Assembly: GCA_034769895.1 (NCBI GenBank)
Contig: CM068371.1
Span: 405,029,969 to 405,093,968 of the forward strand
Origin: Magicicada septendecula
Taxonomy: Eukaryota; Arthropoda; Insecta; Hemiptera; Cicadidae
Length of the DNA: 64,000 nucleotides
Reading direction: 5' to 3'
Part shown: piece after piece, positions 52,299 through 64,000 of the stretch
Layout of the letters: every line of letters starts with the position of its first letter
Position numbering within the stretch: the first letter of the stretch is position 1
The notes under the pieces: generated by a model
Databases searched by the model: none
What the model was told of the DNA's origin: nothing
Seen by the model: only the letters and a program-made list of their open reading frames with translations
Position numbers and translations under genes: made by a program

Positions 52299-53538
52299 CG
52301 AGGATTGTTCAATAGAAACACGTTTGATACGCGCAGCCGTGACTTCGTCGTCATGGCAACGGAATTCATTTGTTTATATTGTCTGTTTAAGTACTAGTGA
52401 CGCGTCTGTCAAAAATATTTGCAGTTTGCTCTTTTCTAAGCGTTGTGACTGGGTTGAAAAATGGCATCTATGATAGAAAATCCGTCCAAAGATAATCTGC
52501 GTGGCGTTATTCAGTTTTTGTAGAAATTTATACGAGAATGAAAGCTGTATATGGTGACTATAGTTATTCTCATATGGCAGTGGTTGAATGGTGCAATAAA
52601 TTTCGACAATCCACTAAAGATTTGGCTCGTCCCGGACCTGCACGTGTTGCAGTATCAGATGAAAATGTGAGACAGCTGGAAACTGCTTTACGCGCAAATA
52701 GGCGCATCAAAGTTAGAGAACTTTCTCAAATGTTGAGCATCAGCGTGGGAACTATTCATTCCATCATTCACACTCTTGGCTATCACAAAGTTGCTGCTCA
52801 GTGGATTCCACGACTGTTTACTGATGAGCAGAAAAATTTGCGTTCAGCATTTGATGCGCTATCAACAAGGTAATGCCTTTCTACATCAAATTGTTGCCGG
52901 TGATGAGTCTAAAATTTGGTGTAATCACTACAAACCAGAATCCACACGTCAGAGTATGTAGTGGAAGCATGCAGAATCTCCGAAGGCGAAAAAATGCGGT
53001 CCCAACCTTTGGCAGGAAAAGTAATGGTGACCGTATTTTTTGATTATCAGGGCGTGCTGCTCTTAGATTTTAAAGAACCTGGTGTCAACATTAACGCTGA
53101 GCGATATGCAGACAGCTTGAAACGCTTACGGGTCAGCATCAAGAATAAACGTCCCGGGCAGCCCACAAATGGTGTCATTCTTCTGCATGATAATGCTCGA
53201 CCCCATGTAGCCCAGACGATTCAAGATCTGCTTGGTCGTATGAAGTGGGAAGTCTTACAACACCCACCTTACAGTCCAGACTTGTCCTCGTGCGATTATC
53301 ATGTTTTTGACCCATTAAAGAAATCACTAAAAAGACGGCGTTTCAAATCGGACGCTGAGGTACAGTTTGGTGTCAGCAAATGGTTCCGCAAACAGCCGCA
53401 AGAATTTTACCAGCAGGGAATCTACAGATTAGTACAACAGTAGGACTCATGCCTTAATGTTAATGGAGACTTCTTTTAAAATCATTTAATAAAAAATGCT
53501 TTACAGCCTGTAAACGTGTTTCTATTGAACAATCCTCG
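52299..53538 (+). mobile_element. Mariner transposon, complete ends, 1240 bp
   Basis: Perfect 27-bp inverted repeats: CGAGGATTGTTCAATAGAAA... at 52299-52325 and its reverse complement at 53512-53538. Both flanks are TA (52297-52298, 53539-53540), the mariner target duplication. The transposase within is broken, so the copy is mobile only with outside transposase. Two further mariner remnants (3.3 and 16.4 kb) share the outer ...CCTCG end. Confidence 0.95.
52461..53443 (+). pseudogene. Mariner transposase (DD34D), frameshifted
   Basis: The start MASMIENPSKDNLRG is followed by a stop and shift near 52520. The next block has the HTH region (SHMAVVEWCNKFRQS; VRELSQMLSISVGTIHSI). A shift near 52870 leads to FLHQIVAGDESKIW (first catalytic Asp). 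A TAG and another shift near 52960-53000 precede AGKVMVTVFFDYQG. The last block has LLHDNARPH (second Asp) and HPPYSPDLSSCDYHVF (third Asp, 34 residues on). All three catalytic residues remain, yet at least three shifts and two stops prevent expression. Confidence 0.9.
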
Positions 53539-53540
53539 TA

Positions 53541-55454
53541 TTTAGAGTTTTCGTATTAAGACTTACATAGATTTGTGCCGCTGACAACGATTTCAATTTT
53601 GTATTGTTCTTGTATTAAAAAAAGAGCTAGCAAAAATGACCATTTTCGCATAGGGGCTGAAGTTGTTCCTGCAAATCCTTTACACGAATAACACGGTGCC
53701 ATAAGGATCTTTGTGCTTATAAGAAGAGAAAATGGATGGTGAGGGGTAATGAGTGTATTCTGTAACAGTTTACAGTATACTATAGAAAAAAAAAGAGAAT
53801 AGCAAGCAGTGTGTTTTACACACGTATTGCTGCAGTATCAGTCAGCTTCAGTGTCCTTCGAGACGAGTGGAACCACATTAATGTTTGCCCTAGTTTTTGT
53901 TTTTCTTTGTTTTACAGTTTATTCCTCTTTGTAGGCTAAATATCGTTTCCTCTTGGGCCGCTTCCAAAAACTCGTTGTGATCATATCTGTTTCCCTGTAA
54001 TTTTATTTTCCTGTCGTCTTTTGTCTGAATTAATGGCTATTTAAAATAGGCCGAACCGAAGCGTTTTTTTCAATTGCGTATCGAACGTAAAGATTATGCA
54101 ATTTTTTTGTAAGCTTTCTTCTTCATCGTTATACGGAATTGTGCTGGTACTGGTTTATGCTCGCTACTTAATTATTGTGGAGCTACTTGATATCCATAAG
54201 TGCCCATAACTAACTTTTTACTAACTTAATGAACTTTTTACATTTTTACTACTTTACCTTACTTTACATTACTTTTATTCTTTAATGTTTAAATCATTTT
54301 TATTATGTTTGTCTTTATGTTTTTATATTTTTACTATATTTTATATTTTACTCACTATTTTTGTTTACTAAATTACATTTTTATAACACAGACTCATACG
54401 CGCGCTTGTGTTTTGGTGTGTGTGTGTGTGTGTTCTTGCTTCTGTCTTTTTTTACTTAGTCTAGTTTTAGAACATGAGACAATCTTGAAAAACCTTACAG
54501 CAGAATCTTCTTCGTACTTTTTAGTGCTCTTTGCAATTCTTTCATCCAGTTCAATATATTGTTTCTTCCTTTTCATACCTTCTAAATTTATAATGTTCTG
54601 ATTGGAGTTCTCAGTTTCAGATTTTAAACGTTTGATAAGGTCGTTTATTGTTGATTGTGGGCTTCCAACGTGGCTGTTCAGTGTATGATTCCATGCTTCT
54701 ACTGCATTATTCGTTCTATGACGTCCTCCGTGACAGTAGCTAATGTTCTATGGAGTAATTTAAAAGTTAATTGAACCTTCCTTTTCCTGGAGCATGACTG
54801 TGGTCATACATCTAGCTATCTTCGGGCCGAATAAAAGCAAGTGCAATACACATGATTGTCACTCCCTAGTTTTAAACACACCCTGTGACTGAATATCTTT
54901 GACTCTCACGTAAGATTCTGTTGAACAAAACACATGGCTTAGCTTTCGTCCCTTCATAAAATCAGTTTATCAAAAAGAAAACGCTGCGAACAACACAGAA
55001 TAAGTCAACAATGACTACAGTTGGAATGAGTAAATTCTAACGATCACTTGCAAGAAGAGAGTAGCAAGCCTCTGCATCCGTGGTTAGCAGTTGTATGTTG
55101 AGGTCAATTATCGGAAGCTACCGATAACAATAAGCGTTTTCAGCGGTTTTCAACTATAAGTACGTGAGTACAAAAATAAATTGATGACTCGAGTTAAATC
55201 TTGAAGTAATATCAGTTATAATTGTTTAGCCACTGATTATTGGTTAAGAGTAGTCTGTAGTCTTATAAACACACACACATTTTACTTTCCATTTTATTGT
55301 TCTTCACTATTTTCTTAACAGTTTTTGTAGACAATTTATGTATTGGCTGATACGATTTGTATTTTGGAAATGAGGGTTATACATACAAGTATTATAAGTG
55401 TAATTTTTTAAGTTCATTAAAATTTTGACAGCTGGTGTACTTAAGTTTGCGTTA
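53541..55454. other. No gene recognised
   Basis: (TG)n at 54415-54431; AT-rich. Nothing else supportable. Confidence 0.45.
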
Positions 55455-56142
55455 AGTTCGCAGCTGGTTTGACGATGAACATAGCAAAATGTGAGTACCT
55501 GATAGTGGGCAACGAAGAAGTTAAGGACTTAAAATTGGATGTGGACAAGATGTGTTGAAAAAAGTAAATACTTAGGCGTTATTTTCAACAAACTGGGAAG
55601 CAGCAAAGATGAAATTCAAGAACGTGTTAACAAGGGGCGAACCGTTATAAGAACGCTGAATTCTCTTCTATGAGAAAGAAGTATAACAAGAAATACAAAG
55701 AAACATATATATATAATAGCACGGTGCAAAGTGTAATCCTTTATCGAGCAGAAGTTTGGAACGTTTCAAACGTAAATAAGAAAAAAACTGATGGCAGCGG
55801 AAATGGACTTCTTCAGGAGGAGTTGTAGAACATCAAAATTAGACAGGGTTAGAAATGAGACTATTGGAGCCGAGATGAATATTGACAGGACAATAATAGA
55901 TGAAATAGAAAGAAGACAATTGACTTGGTTTGGGCATGTGAAAAGAATGGAAGACGACAGATGGCATGTGAAATACTGGAATGGATACCACCGGTGAGGA
56001 GGAAAAGAGGACGTCCACGGAGGAGTTGGCGAGATGACGTAGCGGAAGGAATGGTTGCGAGAAATTTAGAAGAACTTACATGCTACGATAGGTTACAATG
56101 GACGTTGGGGACGGAGAAACGGCGACAGCTGCAAAGATCCGT
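55455..56142 (+). pseudogene. LINE 3' fragment (family F): end of RT and C-terminal region
   Basis: GLTMNIAKCEYLIVGNEEV (RT palm/thumb), SKYLGVIFNKLGSSKDEI, LMAAEMDFFRRSCRTSK, LTWFGHVKRMEDDRW and, after a shift, RRKRGRPRRSWRDDV. These are the ordered blocks of a LINE C-terminus. Two to three frameshifts and a TGA near 55555. The element ends in a (TA)n tail (56143-56165). Confidence 0.8.
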
Positions 56143-56165
56143 TTTATATATATATATATATATAT

Positions 56166-58483
56166 TGTAACGTGTCGTTTCACTAAACATAAAACATAAC
56201 ATACTCGTTAACATGTAAATAATAATTAATTAATAGAATTATAAGGTACAAATGTTAAACTTAGAAAATAAGTAAAAAGACATTTGTTAGTTCATAAGCA
56301 TTAGATTAAAACTATGAGGAGGTCTGCGTGCCTCAGACAGTTGTTTTGTATCATTGAACTACAAACAGTGAATGTTATAAATTTTACAAATATAATAAAT
56401 CAAACTATAATTATGTAAGTTAGGTTGTGTGATAATGCTAGAAAGTGAAAATAACAGTGATAGACTTTAAAAAGGAAAAAATCATGTATAAGGAAAGTGA
56501 TTAAACATTATTATAATATGAGCATTGAATGAAACGAAACACAGGAGAATAAAACGGAGAGAATACGCACGCTGTCCATAAACCAGATACAATTATAGGA
56601 GCCACAGGTAAATATTATAAAACCCAAAAGCAGCAAATAAACCTGAATGTTACGAGAGAAGGAATAGGAATTCCTATGGTGTTATTAGTAACCCAAGGGT
56701 TACTCTTTAAGGTATAAACAGGGTGTTGTATGCTACGGCGCCACTCTGCAATTATGAATGATCCGCTGAGATAATAGGAAGCACAAGTGCCCCTCAGGAC
56801 AGGAATTCATACTAAGTTAGGGAAAATGTTAGGGTACCCATAGGAAACAAATAAACCGTAACAGACCAGAATCATGGCAGGAAAGACTGCAGGAAATCAG
56901 GGCATTCCAAGGAAAAGGATATACAAAGATCATGAGTGTGGCACAAAAGAAGAGGTTAGTGAACAATTACAATAACTACTGCATCGTATTCTCCAACTCA
57001 CCGAATAAAGCGAAGAATTTAAATAATATCCGGTTAAACAGTTGTTCAAGAAAGCTGTAAGAAAGTAAATCCAGCTCATGATAAAAGAAGATATTATAGG
57101 AAAGAGTAGTTTGTCAATTACCAACCCCATTGTAGCAATACCCCAAGGAATATATAACCAAACCGAGATAAAGAGGTTTTATGAAAAGTGAAGACAGTTT
57201 TTGTAGATTTTTGCCATTTATTTCAGTAACCCCTAAAACCACCATTACTGAAATAACTTGTCTTAAACGGGGGGCTTTATGTAACGTGTCGTTTCACTAA
57301 ACATAAAACATAACATACTCGTTAACATGTAAATAATAATTAATTAATAGAATTATAAGGTACAAATGTTAAACTTAGAAAATAAGTAAAAAGACATTTG
57401 TTAGTTCATAAGCATTAGATTAAAACTATGAGGAGGTCTGCGTGCCTCAGACAGTTGTTTTGTATCATTGAACTACAAACAGTGAATGTTATAAATTTTA
57501 CAAATATAATAAATCAAACTATAATTATGTAAGTTAGGTTGTGTGATAGTGCTAGAAAGTGAAAATAACAGTGATAGACTTTAAAAAGGAAAAAATCATG
57601 TATAAGGAAAGTGATTAAACATTATTATAATATGAGCATTGAATGAAACATATAATCTATATGAAACAGTTATGTAGCCCATATAGTGAGAGCAAACCAA
57701 GTGTAAATAATTTAAAAGATACTCTTACGTTAAAAAACTTATAATAATATAGTTACGAAGGAAAAATAAAGTAAAGGTCAACAGAATATTACTAATTAGA
57801 AATGGTACACCGAACCTGTGACCCATAAAAAATATAGCCATGGCCTTTAACTAATGAAATTAATGTTTTGAGGGAAGATGATTGTTAAATTTTTGTGAAT
57901 TGCAAGAGAACGTTTAAGGTGTGACTGCTGAGTTGATAGAAATTGAGGATCGGTGGAAGCTGAGATGACCAGGAGAACCAATCCGGGACCTAGAGGAGTG
58001 ATGTTTTGATAGAGAGAGAGCGAAAAACCAGATGTCCAGGAGCGGAATCAACGAATGAATCCATTGTGAAACCTGCAAAGTTGGTGAGATCATACCACAA
58101 AAACAATAACTGAATAAACAATAAACAAATAAATAATAATAATAATTGTGACTTGCGTTAGTGCACTATTAAGAAAATGGTTGTTAATTATAAGAGTTTT
58201 TTGTTCTAGTTAATAGTAGTTTAAAAGGACCCACAAACATTCAACAGACATTAACAACACTGTAATACCGAGTCTCATGCATCAAAGTTGTATTGTTTGT
58301 TCTATATGTAAATTGTATGTTGACCCTGAGGTTCAGATGAATAATCCTCTATTTAAAAATAAAACAGGTTATACTTTATTAGTAAGAGATACTAATTTGT
58401 TTTGATATTACATATTGACGCTCAGAAGTGGGGCCTTCCACATTCACTGGATACATAAGGAGGATTATTTGTAACTGAACGTT

Positions 58484-58521
<38 letters not shown>

Positions 58522-58553
58522 TTTTACATAATTATTTTTGTTGGCGACCGTGA
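56166..58553 (+). mobile_element. Young, internally deleted LTR element (Ty3/gypsy-like) inserted in a LINE (TA)n tail
   Basis: A 370-bp direct repeat (56166-56535 and 57280-57649) differs at one site as far as I can read. Both copies begin TGTAACGTG. The second continues to ...CTGAACGTTACA at 58488. (TA)n lies on both outer sides (56143-56165; from 58489). The internal part ends with an AAACGGGGGGC purine-rich tract just before the second copy. At 58542-58553 TGGCGACCGTGA looks like a tRNA-Arg PBS, so the second LTR may also serve as a 5' LTR of another truncated copy. Confidence 0.7.
56536..57279 (+). pseudogene. Internal remnant with start of a gypsy RT
   Basis: Near 57050-57150 the plus strand reads KKAVRK, a stop, IQLMIKEDIIGKSSLSITNP and IVAIPQG, which fits the first block of gypsy RT (IxxMLxxGIIxxSxSPxxSPIVxVxKKDG). 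The rest of RT, RNase H and integrase are deleted before the purine tract at 57265-57275. Confidence 0.6.
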
Positions 58554-59559
58554 AGCGATCATTTATGATTATACGATTATCACGAATGGAACAACAAATA
58601 TCGTAAGAGAGCCCTATTGATAAGGGTGACCGTAAGTGGGGTGGAACCAAAGCAATAAGATACAGAGTAACTAACTGAAAACAACAACAGAGTGTTCATT
58701 GTAGTGAAAAACTTGAATTTTTCTTGTCTGAAATTAATGTTGTTATTTATGTTGAAATCAGAGTAAATTTTAAAAACAAAACCTGGAAAAACAATTCAAA
58801 TATTAAATGTCATAATAATAATAATAACAACAAATTTGTCCCAACGCCCTCTCATTAAAATATTCTTTCTCATTTACAAGCCTGCATCTACGCAAAAACA
58901 ATTTATAACCTATTCTGTAAAGCACACACACATACACAGTGTTTACCAACCAGTTTATATTCTTCACTTGTTAATTACAAAATCAGAGGGAATCCAAACG
59001 GTTTTGTTTCCTTTATCTTGTGTGACTACATATAAAGTCGTTGCATTTTTCACTCGCTTGGTATATAAAGTCGTTGCATTTTTCACTAGCTTGGTAGTAA
59101 GATCGTCGTGTCTCGTGTAACATAAATACATAAGGCCGATCATTCGTATGCACCTGACCAGGTTAAATTAGCTTGACTGAATTCAAATAACTGATGAAGA
59201 TAGTTAATAAACCATGCTTTTCGTTTGCACTTAATCATATTACTTTGTTTCTAGCCTAAAATCGACAGCCGCACACATACTAATCCGTCGTTCCCTGTTT
59301 ACGGTGTATATTTTTAAAACTCATCAAGCACCAGGTATCGACACACTCTGAAAAAAATACGACGGGTTAACACGATAGTTTAAATTCAGTATTGATGATA
59401 GATTTTTTAATTTTTTTTAAATACCTACATATACCTAGCTGTTTAATGTATTATAGTATCACATTAATAGACAATATAGATATCAATTAATAGATATAGT
59501 ATAATAATTTAATAGACAAGTGAACAAAAAGTGGAGAACAAAATGTATTAGAAAATCTT
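58554..59559. other. No gene; one short tandem duplication
   Basis: A 33-bp unit starting TATAAAGTCGTTGCATTTTT is duplicated at 59031-59063 and 59064-59096. No coding block. Confidence 0.5.
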
Positions 59560-59845
59560 ACAGTTTTCTTCTTCTTCTTCCTTCCCAAGCGATTAGCTTA
59601 CAGCTTGTTCTGGAAATACAGAGTGATGACCACTAACTCCCGTGACCGACCGACATCCTTTTTACCAAATGGGAGGTAATCACAGCCGTTCTTCGGAATT
59701 CATCTTGCACAAATGGTCTCCTGATTATTCCTGAATTCGTCGATTCTACCGTAGATAGGTGACTTAGAAGATTCTATTTGTAAGACCACGTCTCATAGTA
59801 CACCCTTCCATCTTACGTGAAAAAGGATCTATCCTTTTCCGTGCC
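59560..59845 (-). pseudogene. LINE family A, 3' fragment
   Basis: The minus strand reads RIPKNGCDYLPFGKKDVGRS (with one shift), matching the C-terminal block of the 18 kb copy (LGYHPTGKRDVGRPR). It is followed by CCAGAACAAGCTGTAAGC and a GAA tail, as in the 4 kb copy. Confidence 0.75.
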
Positions 59846-62800
59846 TATCCAGATCACTTCCAAATAATAGTGTGCGTGTGTGCTCGCGCGCGCGTGTCTA
59901 AACAGAAAGGGATTTGTTTACTGTTACTTCAATAGAAAAATGTACATATATATGGCTACATAGCATCCGAGAAATAGTCTTCCATATGACACATCTGCAG
60001 TGGGTTTCGATAGTGTGATGGTATCGCAAGTATGTAGCGTCGGAACCGTCATAGATATGTACAATTTATCTCAGTATCTCAACATTTATTGTACCTATCG
60101 TCTTCCTTTATTTATGTTAATATTATTCATGTTTTCAAAGGAACCCACAAAATAAAAGAGAAACCTTGTAACTTCGTCTATACGAAATCACACGGCGGAT
60201 AATTTAAGGTAAATAATTTATTAATTCGTACAAGTGATTTGGTTACCATATTAAACATGAATATTAAAAGAGAAACCGTTTCGCTTGTCAAACATTAATG
60301 TATTTTGATGTAAGTTAATTACGAACAAATTTTCCATACGCGATCAAACATGGCGAAATTATGAATATCTTCACTCGTAGTGTTGCATGTTCGGAAGTGT
60401 CAATAACACGCGCCACGTTTGATTGACATTACTGTTAATATTAAACGTCCATGAAGTGGCAAAGCTGAAAATGGCCGTTATTTGCCTCGTTCATTGGCAG
60501 AACACTGGGCGAGAAGGTTGGTATTAACAATGACACAATGAAACTTGTTCGTCAACCGGACAAGTGTTGTCATTATTAAATTATAAGTATAGGGTAAATA
60601 ACATTTATGCATACATGATTCATTTATACCGTGAAGCAAAGCATCAAATTTTCACTCTACTCAACAGCACTATGCCACTTACATTACCAATGTAATAAAC
60701 ACTCCATCGTATACTGGAACAAGAAACCAACATATTCAGCTCGTATTAGAATAATATTCATATACAACTCAACAGTTTTAAAATACTATACACACAAAGA
60801 TATAAATTAGTATGTCACAGAAAATAGTAATTTAAAAATTAGTAAATAATACTGCGTTACGGAGTAATTAATAACAACAGCCGGAGACGTAAATTTTATG
60901 ATAACGAAGAAGTTGTGTTCATTAGGAAATATTCAGATGACCGAAACATAACAGGTCGATTACTATAAATCACAGAACTACTGTTCCCCGAGTGAAACAA
61001 CAGTTCAGACCTCGAAATGGTTTCCCAGTGTGTCCTAATTTACAGTTCTAAAAACTACATAGATTATTAGCGGAAATTATTTAAATATGTTAAATAATTA
61101 TTAGATATAGAGTTGAGTAAGGACGTTTGTACTCCAATCGAATACGCTGTAAATAAGGCTTATACTTTTTAATGTGAAACTAAATAAGGTTTCCCATTCG
61201 TCCCACCTTTTGACAAAATGTCCCGCAGTCCCAAGTTTCTTTCAAATGTCCCACTTTTTTAGTGTTTACATTGGTTGTTTCAGTAGTAGCCGTTACCACT
61301 TTGTCTAACTGCAGCATTGATGGTTTGTTTGTAGTATTGGTAGCTGTGCAAAAGCTTTAGTATGCAGAATTGGTTTTAGTGATTAGTAATATCTCTGTGC
61401 AGTGAGCAGTAGTGTTACAGCGTTACAACTTATACGGCGTTTCAAGTCGCATGGCACCTGAGGGATTAGAGCCCTTATTAACACACACACACACAAACGC
61501 AGCTGGCCCCCACGCCTGGGGTATAAATCATCTACTGGGGCGTCCACTACGTAACTGCAACCTTTAAAATATGAATTTTTTAACAAACCATAATTGTAAT
61601 CTCCATAAAATTTCGAAGAAAATGATACCAAACACAACGTGGTACATTTTAGATGTACAACTAAGTATAATTTAATATTCATTTTGACTTCAGAAGTTAG
61701 TATTTTGGAAATATTATTTAATATTCGTTGATAATCACGCACAATTCGACTTATTCTTTGAGACCCGAGATTTCCTAAAAATACGAAAATTCTATTTTCA
61801 TATTTTAATATCAATATTTTTTAATTATTTTCATATAAATATGTTTACTGACAGAGTTATTTTTAGATATAACTTTTTTGGTGTTTCATAAAAAAATTGT
61901 AAACGTGTACATTTTAATAGTAAATTTGTAAATTTTAGTGCTTTATAATAACTTTCAATCAAGTACTGTACTTAAATTTTAATATGACATTTAGGCCTAT
62001 ATTGCAAATACAGTAGGCCTATGTAAATAGGCAATTGTATGTAATTGTGTACAGTTGTATAAGTTATTATATCAATACATTTTTTCTTTTCCATTGGGAT
62101 ACATTTTTAAATAAAATACTTTTTTATAAATATTACATTCAAGACAGCATTTGTTAATGGAAAAAAAAATACAAATTTTCATATTACCGACGTAATTTTG
62201 CACCATGAACATAAATTGTAAATACATTTTTGTTTATAATCATCAAGATATCACCATCATACTTACTACTTTATAATTAAAATCTTTATTAAGTACTCCA
62301 ATTTGCTTTAGAACTCCCTAAAATATTCGTATTTATCGCAATTGTGTGTTGTTTGAACTCATTTTTCTCACAATTTCACGGAGATTACAAAATTTCTAAT
62401 TTAAATTGGATTATAAGCTAAATTAAAAATTTTATAGTTTTGAATTGGACCGTATACTTATACCTGAACTGCCCGGGTCGTTCCTGGCCGGGCCGGGCCG
62501 GTTGTGAGTCCGCGTGCGAGAGTTTGGAACACAGTGATAAGCATTATAGGTTTTTATAAAAACTATGTGGATTCATTAAGTGTAGTTTATGACCGTATTA
62601 GAAATGAATTTCCATTTTTTTCAAAGGTTATGGTGAAATGCACGTTAGGAAACGCAAAATTCTGTTGTCCTCATAGGAGGACGCTGTGACGTCAATAAAG
62701 ACATAAAGACAATAAGACACTAATTTGTCCTTCAAATATGAACTTCAAGCAATGGTATTATGTCGTGTCTATGTAAAAGTGATGGGGCAGCAAAAAAGGA

Positions 62801-62884
62801 AAAGCAGTTGTCACTCACAGTACAAGAAGTGACATTTGCTACCATAACCGTAGTTCCAATACTATTGATGATATTAAGTGTCTG
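59846..62884. other. No gene recognised
   Basis: A 143-codon minus ORF (61383-61814) has no recognisable domain. A 61-codon plus ORF (62504-62689) starts in a GC-rich patch (GCCGGGCC repeats, 62468-62505) and has AATAAA just after it, but I cannot identify it. Confidence 0.4.
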
Positions 62885-64000
62885 ATTAGTTCTCGCTTGG
62901 CCTCCGTAGGGCTGTCGAAGATTATCCCAGTGTCCTCATCATCGGCCCGTCCGAACCGACATACTTTTCCCGTGCGGGTTATCCGCCGGATGTCCTTGAT
63001 ATTGTAATTGTCAAGGCCATCCCCTTTCATCTACAAGTCAGCGCGGTGTCGGACCTCTCGTCCGATCACGACCCCCTGCTTGTAACTGTCTAGCTGCCGT
63101 CGGTCTCATCCCGACTTCCCGATCGTCCTGTTAGGAGAGTCAATTGGCGATCCTATCACGATGATCTGGCCAGGCAGTTACCATCTGTCTCTCCGGACCC
63201 ACTCGTCTCTTGTGACGACGTGGATCTCCGGGTACATCAGCTCCAGGACCTCGTCCAGTCTGCAATGGACAAGCACACCTATACTGTTCCGGTGAGTAAT
63301 AAATGCTCCGACCTTCCTGCGGAAGTTCTCCAGGACATCCGATTACGGCGCCAGCTCCGCCGCAGATGGCACCATACCCGTGACCCTGCCGCTAGTCGGC
63401 GTTTTCGAGCCCACTCGGAACACGTCTCGCAGCTTCTGCTTAACGTAAACGCGGATCGATGGGACTCCTATTTGGAGTCCTTGGAAGCCGACCACGCCTC
63501 CGTATGGAGAGCCGCTGGTACACTAAAAGGCGAAAAGAGGACTCGCCATCCCTTGAATACCCCCGACGGCACTGTACTCTGCAGAAGGCAAGGCGGAAGT
63601 CTTCGCCGACTGTATTGAGGAACAGTTCACCGTCCATAGAGGCATCTCTGACCCGGCTCATACGGCCGTCGCCAGGGATTTTTTCTGGATACTTTTCTGC
63701 TCCCCCCAATGACCCTCTTAATTCAGTCAACGAGGAAGACCTTGCGTCTGTCCTTAGCCGACTGAAGAAGAGAAAGGCCCCTGGCCCCGATCGCGTCGGC
63801 GCCGCTGCGTTGCAGAATCTCCCGCCTTCGGCAGTCGACGTTCTTCTTGAGCTGTTCAACTCCTGTCTCCGGCTAAGGTACTTCCCCCGCCTGTGGAAAA
63901 CCGCTATGTCATCATGATCCAGAAATCCAAAAAGCCGCCCACGCTACCTGGAAGCTACCGCCCGATATCACTATTGCCAGTAATCTCGAAGGTATTCGAG
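62885..64000 (+). pseudogene. Jockey/R1-like LINE ORF2: endonuclease end, linker and RT start, running off the right edge
   Basis: RRAVEDYPSVLIIGPSEPTY, PPDVLDIVIVKAIPFHLQV and LSSDHDPLLVTV are the last endonuclease blocks (SDH catalytic). After a TAG: DLRVHQLQDLVQSAMD and RRQLRRRWHHTRDPAASRRF (linker), then EVFADCIEEQFT, KKRKAPGPDRVGAAALQNLP, LRYFPRLWKTA and PGSYRPISLLPVISKVFE, the first RT blocks. At least three frameshifts and a stop. GC content is clearly above the surroundings. The RT catalytic box is outside the window. Confidence 0.88.

Noticed and set aside
52099..52473. 124-codon ORF across the mariner 5' end
   Set aside because: It crosses the TA target site and TIR into the mariner in a frame unrelated to the transposase.
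61383..61814. 143-codon minus ORF
   Set aside because: No motif, no splice or poly(A) context, includes a (CA)n run; likely chance in AT-rich DNA.

Overview
The window is eukaryotic: AT-rich, intron-containing and packed with decayed transposons. Four things point to an arthropod, most likely an insect with a large repeat-rich genome: mariner elements (DD34D transposase), Ty3/gypsy LTR elements with a tRNA-primed PBS, RTE-like and Jockey/R1-like LINE fragments, and a hAT transposase. I cannot name the species. There is no bacterial gene, no CRISPR array, and no tRNA or rRNA gene that I can recognise.

Layout. 1-2410: the gag / protease end of a Ty3/gypsy element on the minus strand, with a complete 5' LTR, a tRNA-Leu-type primer binding site and what looks like a -1 frameshift pseudoknot between gag and pol. 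Two solo LTRs of related elements lie at about 25.9 kb and 42.4 kb. 3.3 kb: mariner 3' end. 4.0-7.7 kb (minus): a nearly full-length LINE (endonuclease plus reverse transcriptase) split by about 760 bp of foreign sequence. 13.0 kb: a hAT-type MITE with 8-bp target duplications. 15.6 kb: a second MITE with 24-bp perfect inverted ends. 16.4-17.4 kb: decayed mariner. 18.2-19.0, 25.2-25.6 and 59.6-59.8 kb: 3' ends of the same LINE family as the 4-7.7 kb copy. Other LINE tails lie at 21.1-21.7, 27.4-28.2, 40.2-40.6 and 55.4-56.1 kb. 22.58-24.74 kb (+): two exons that splice in phase and end in a stop and an AATAAA signal. This is the only piece of a probable host gene I can support, and I do not recognise the protein. 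29.8-30.4 kb: eighteen perfect copies of a 33-bp unit. 35-36.5 kb: two transposase-like remnants, one of them hAT. 45.6-51.2 kb: a large composite of inverted and tandem repeats, one module of which has a hammerhead-ribozyme-like core. 52.3-53.5 kb: a complete mariner with perfect 27-bp inverted repeats but a broken transposase. 56.2-58.5 kb: a young LTR element sitting in the (TA)n tail of a LINE. 62.9-64.0 kb: the start of a GC-richer Jockey/R1-like LINE that runs off the right edge.

There is no operon logic here. The connections are between transposons: autonomous remnants that could have mobilised the MITEs, and insertions nested inside older insertions. The most informative signals are the gag-pol recoding structure, the composite repeat locus and the two-exon gene end. 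Long stretches with no feature are listed explicitly.
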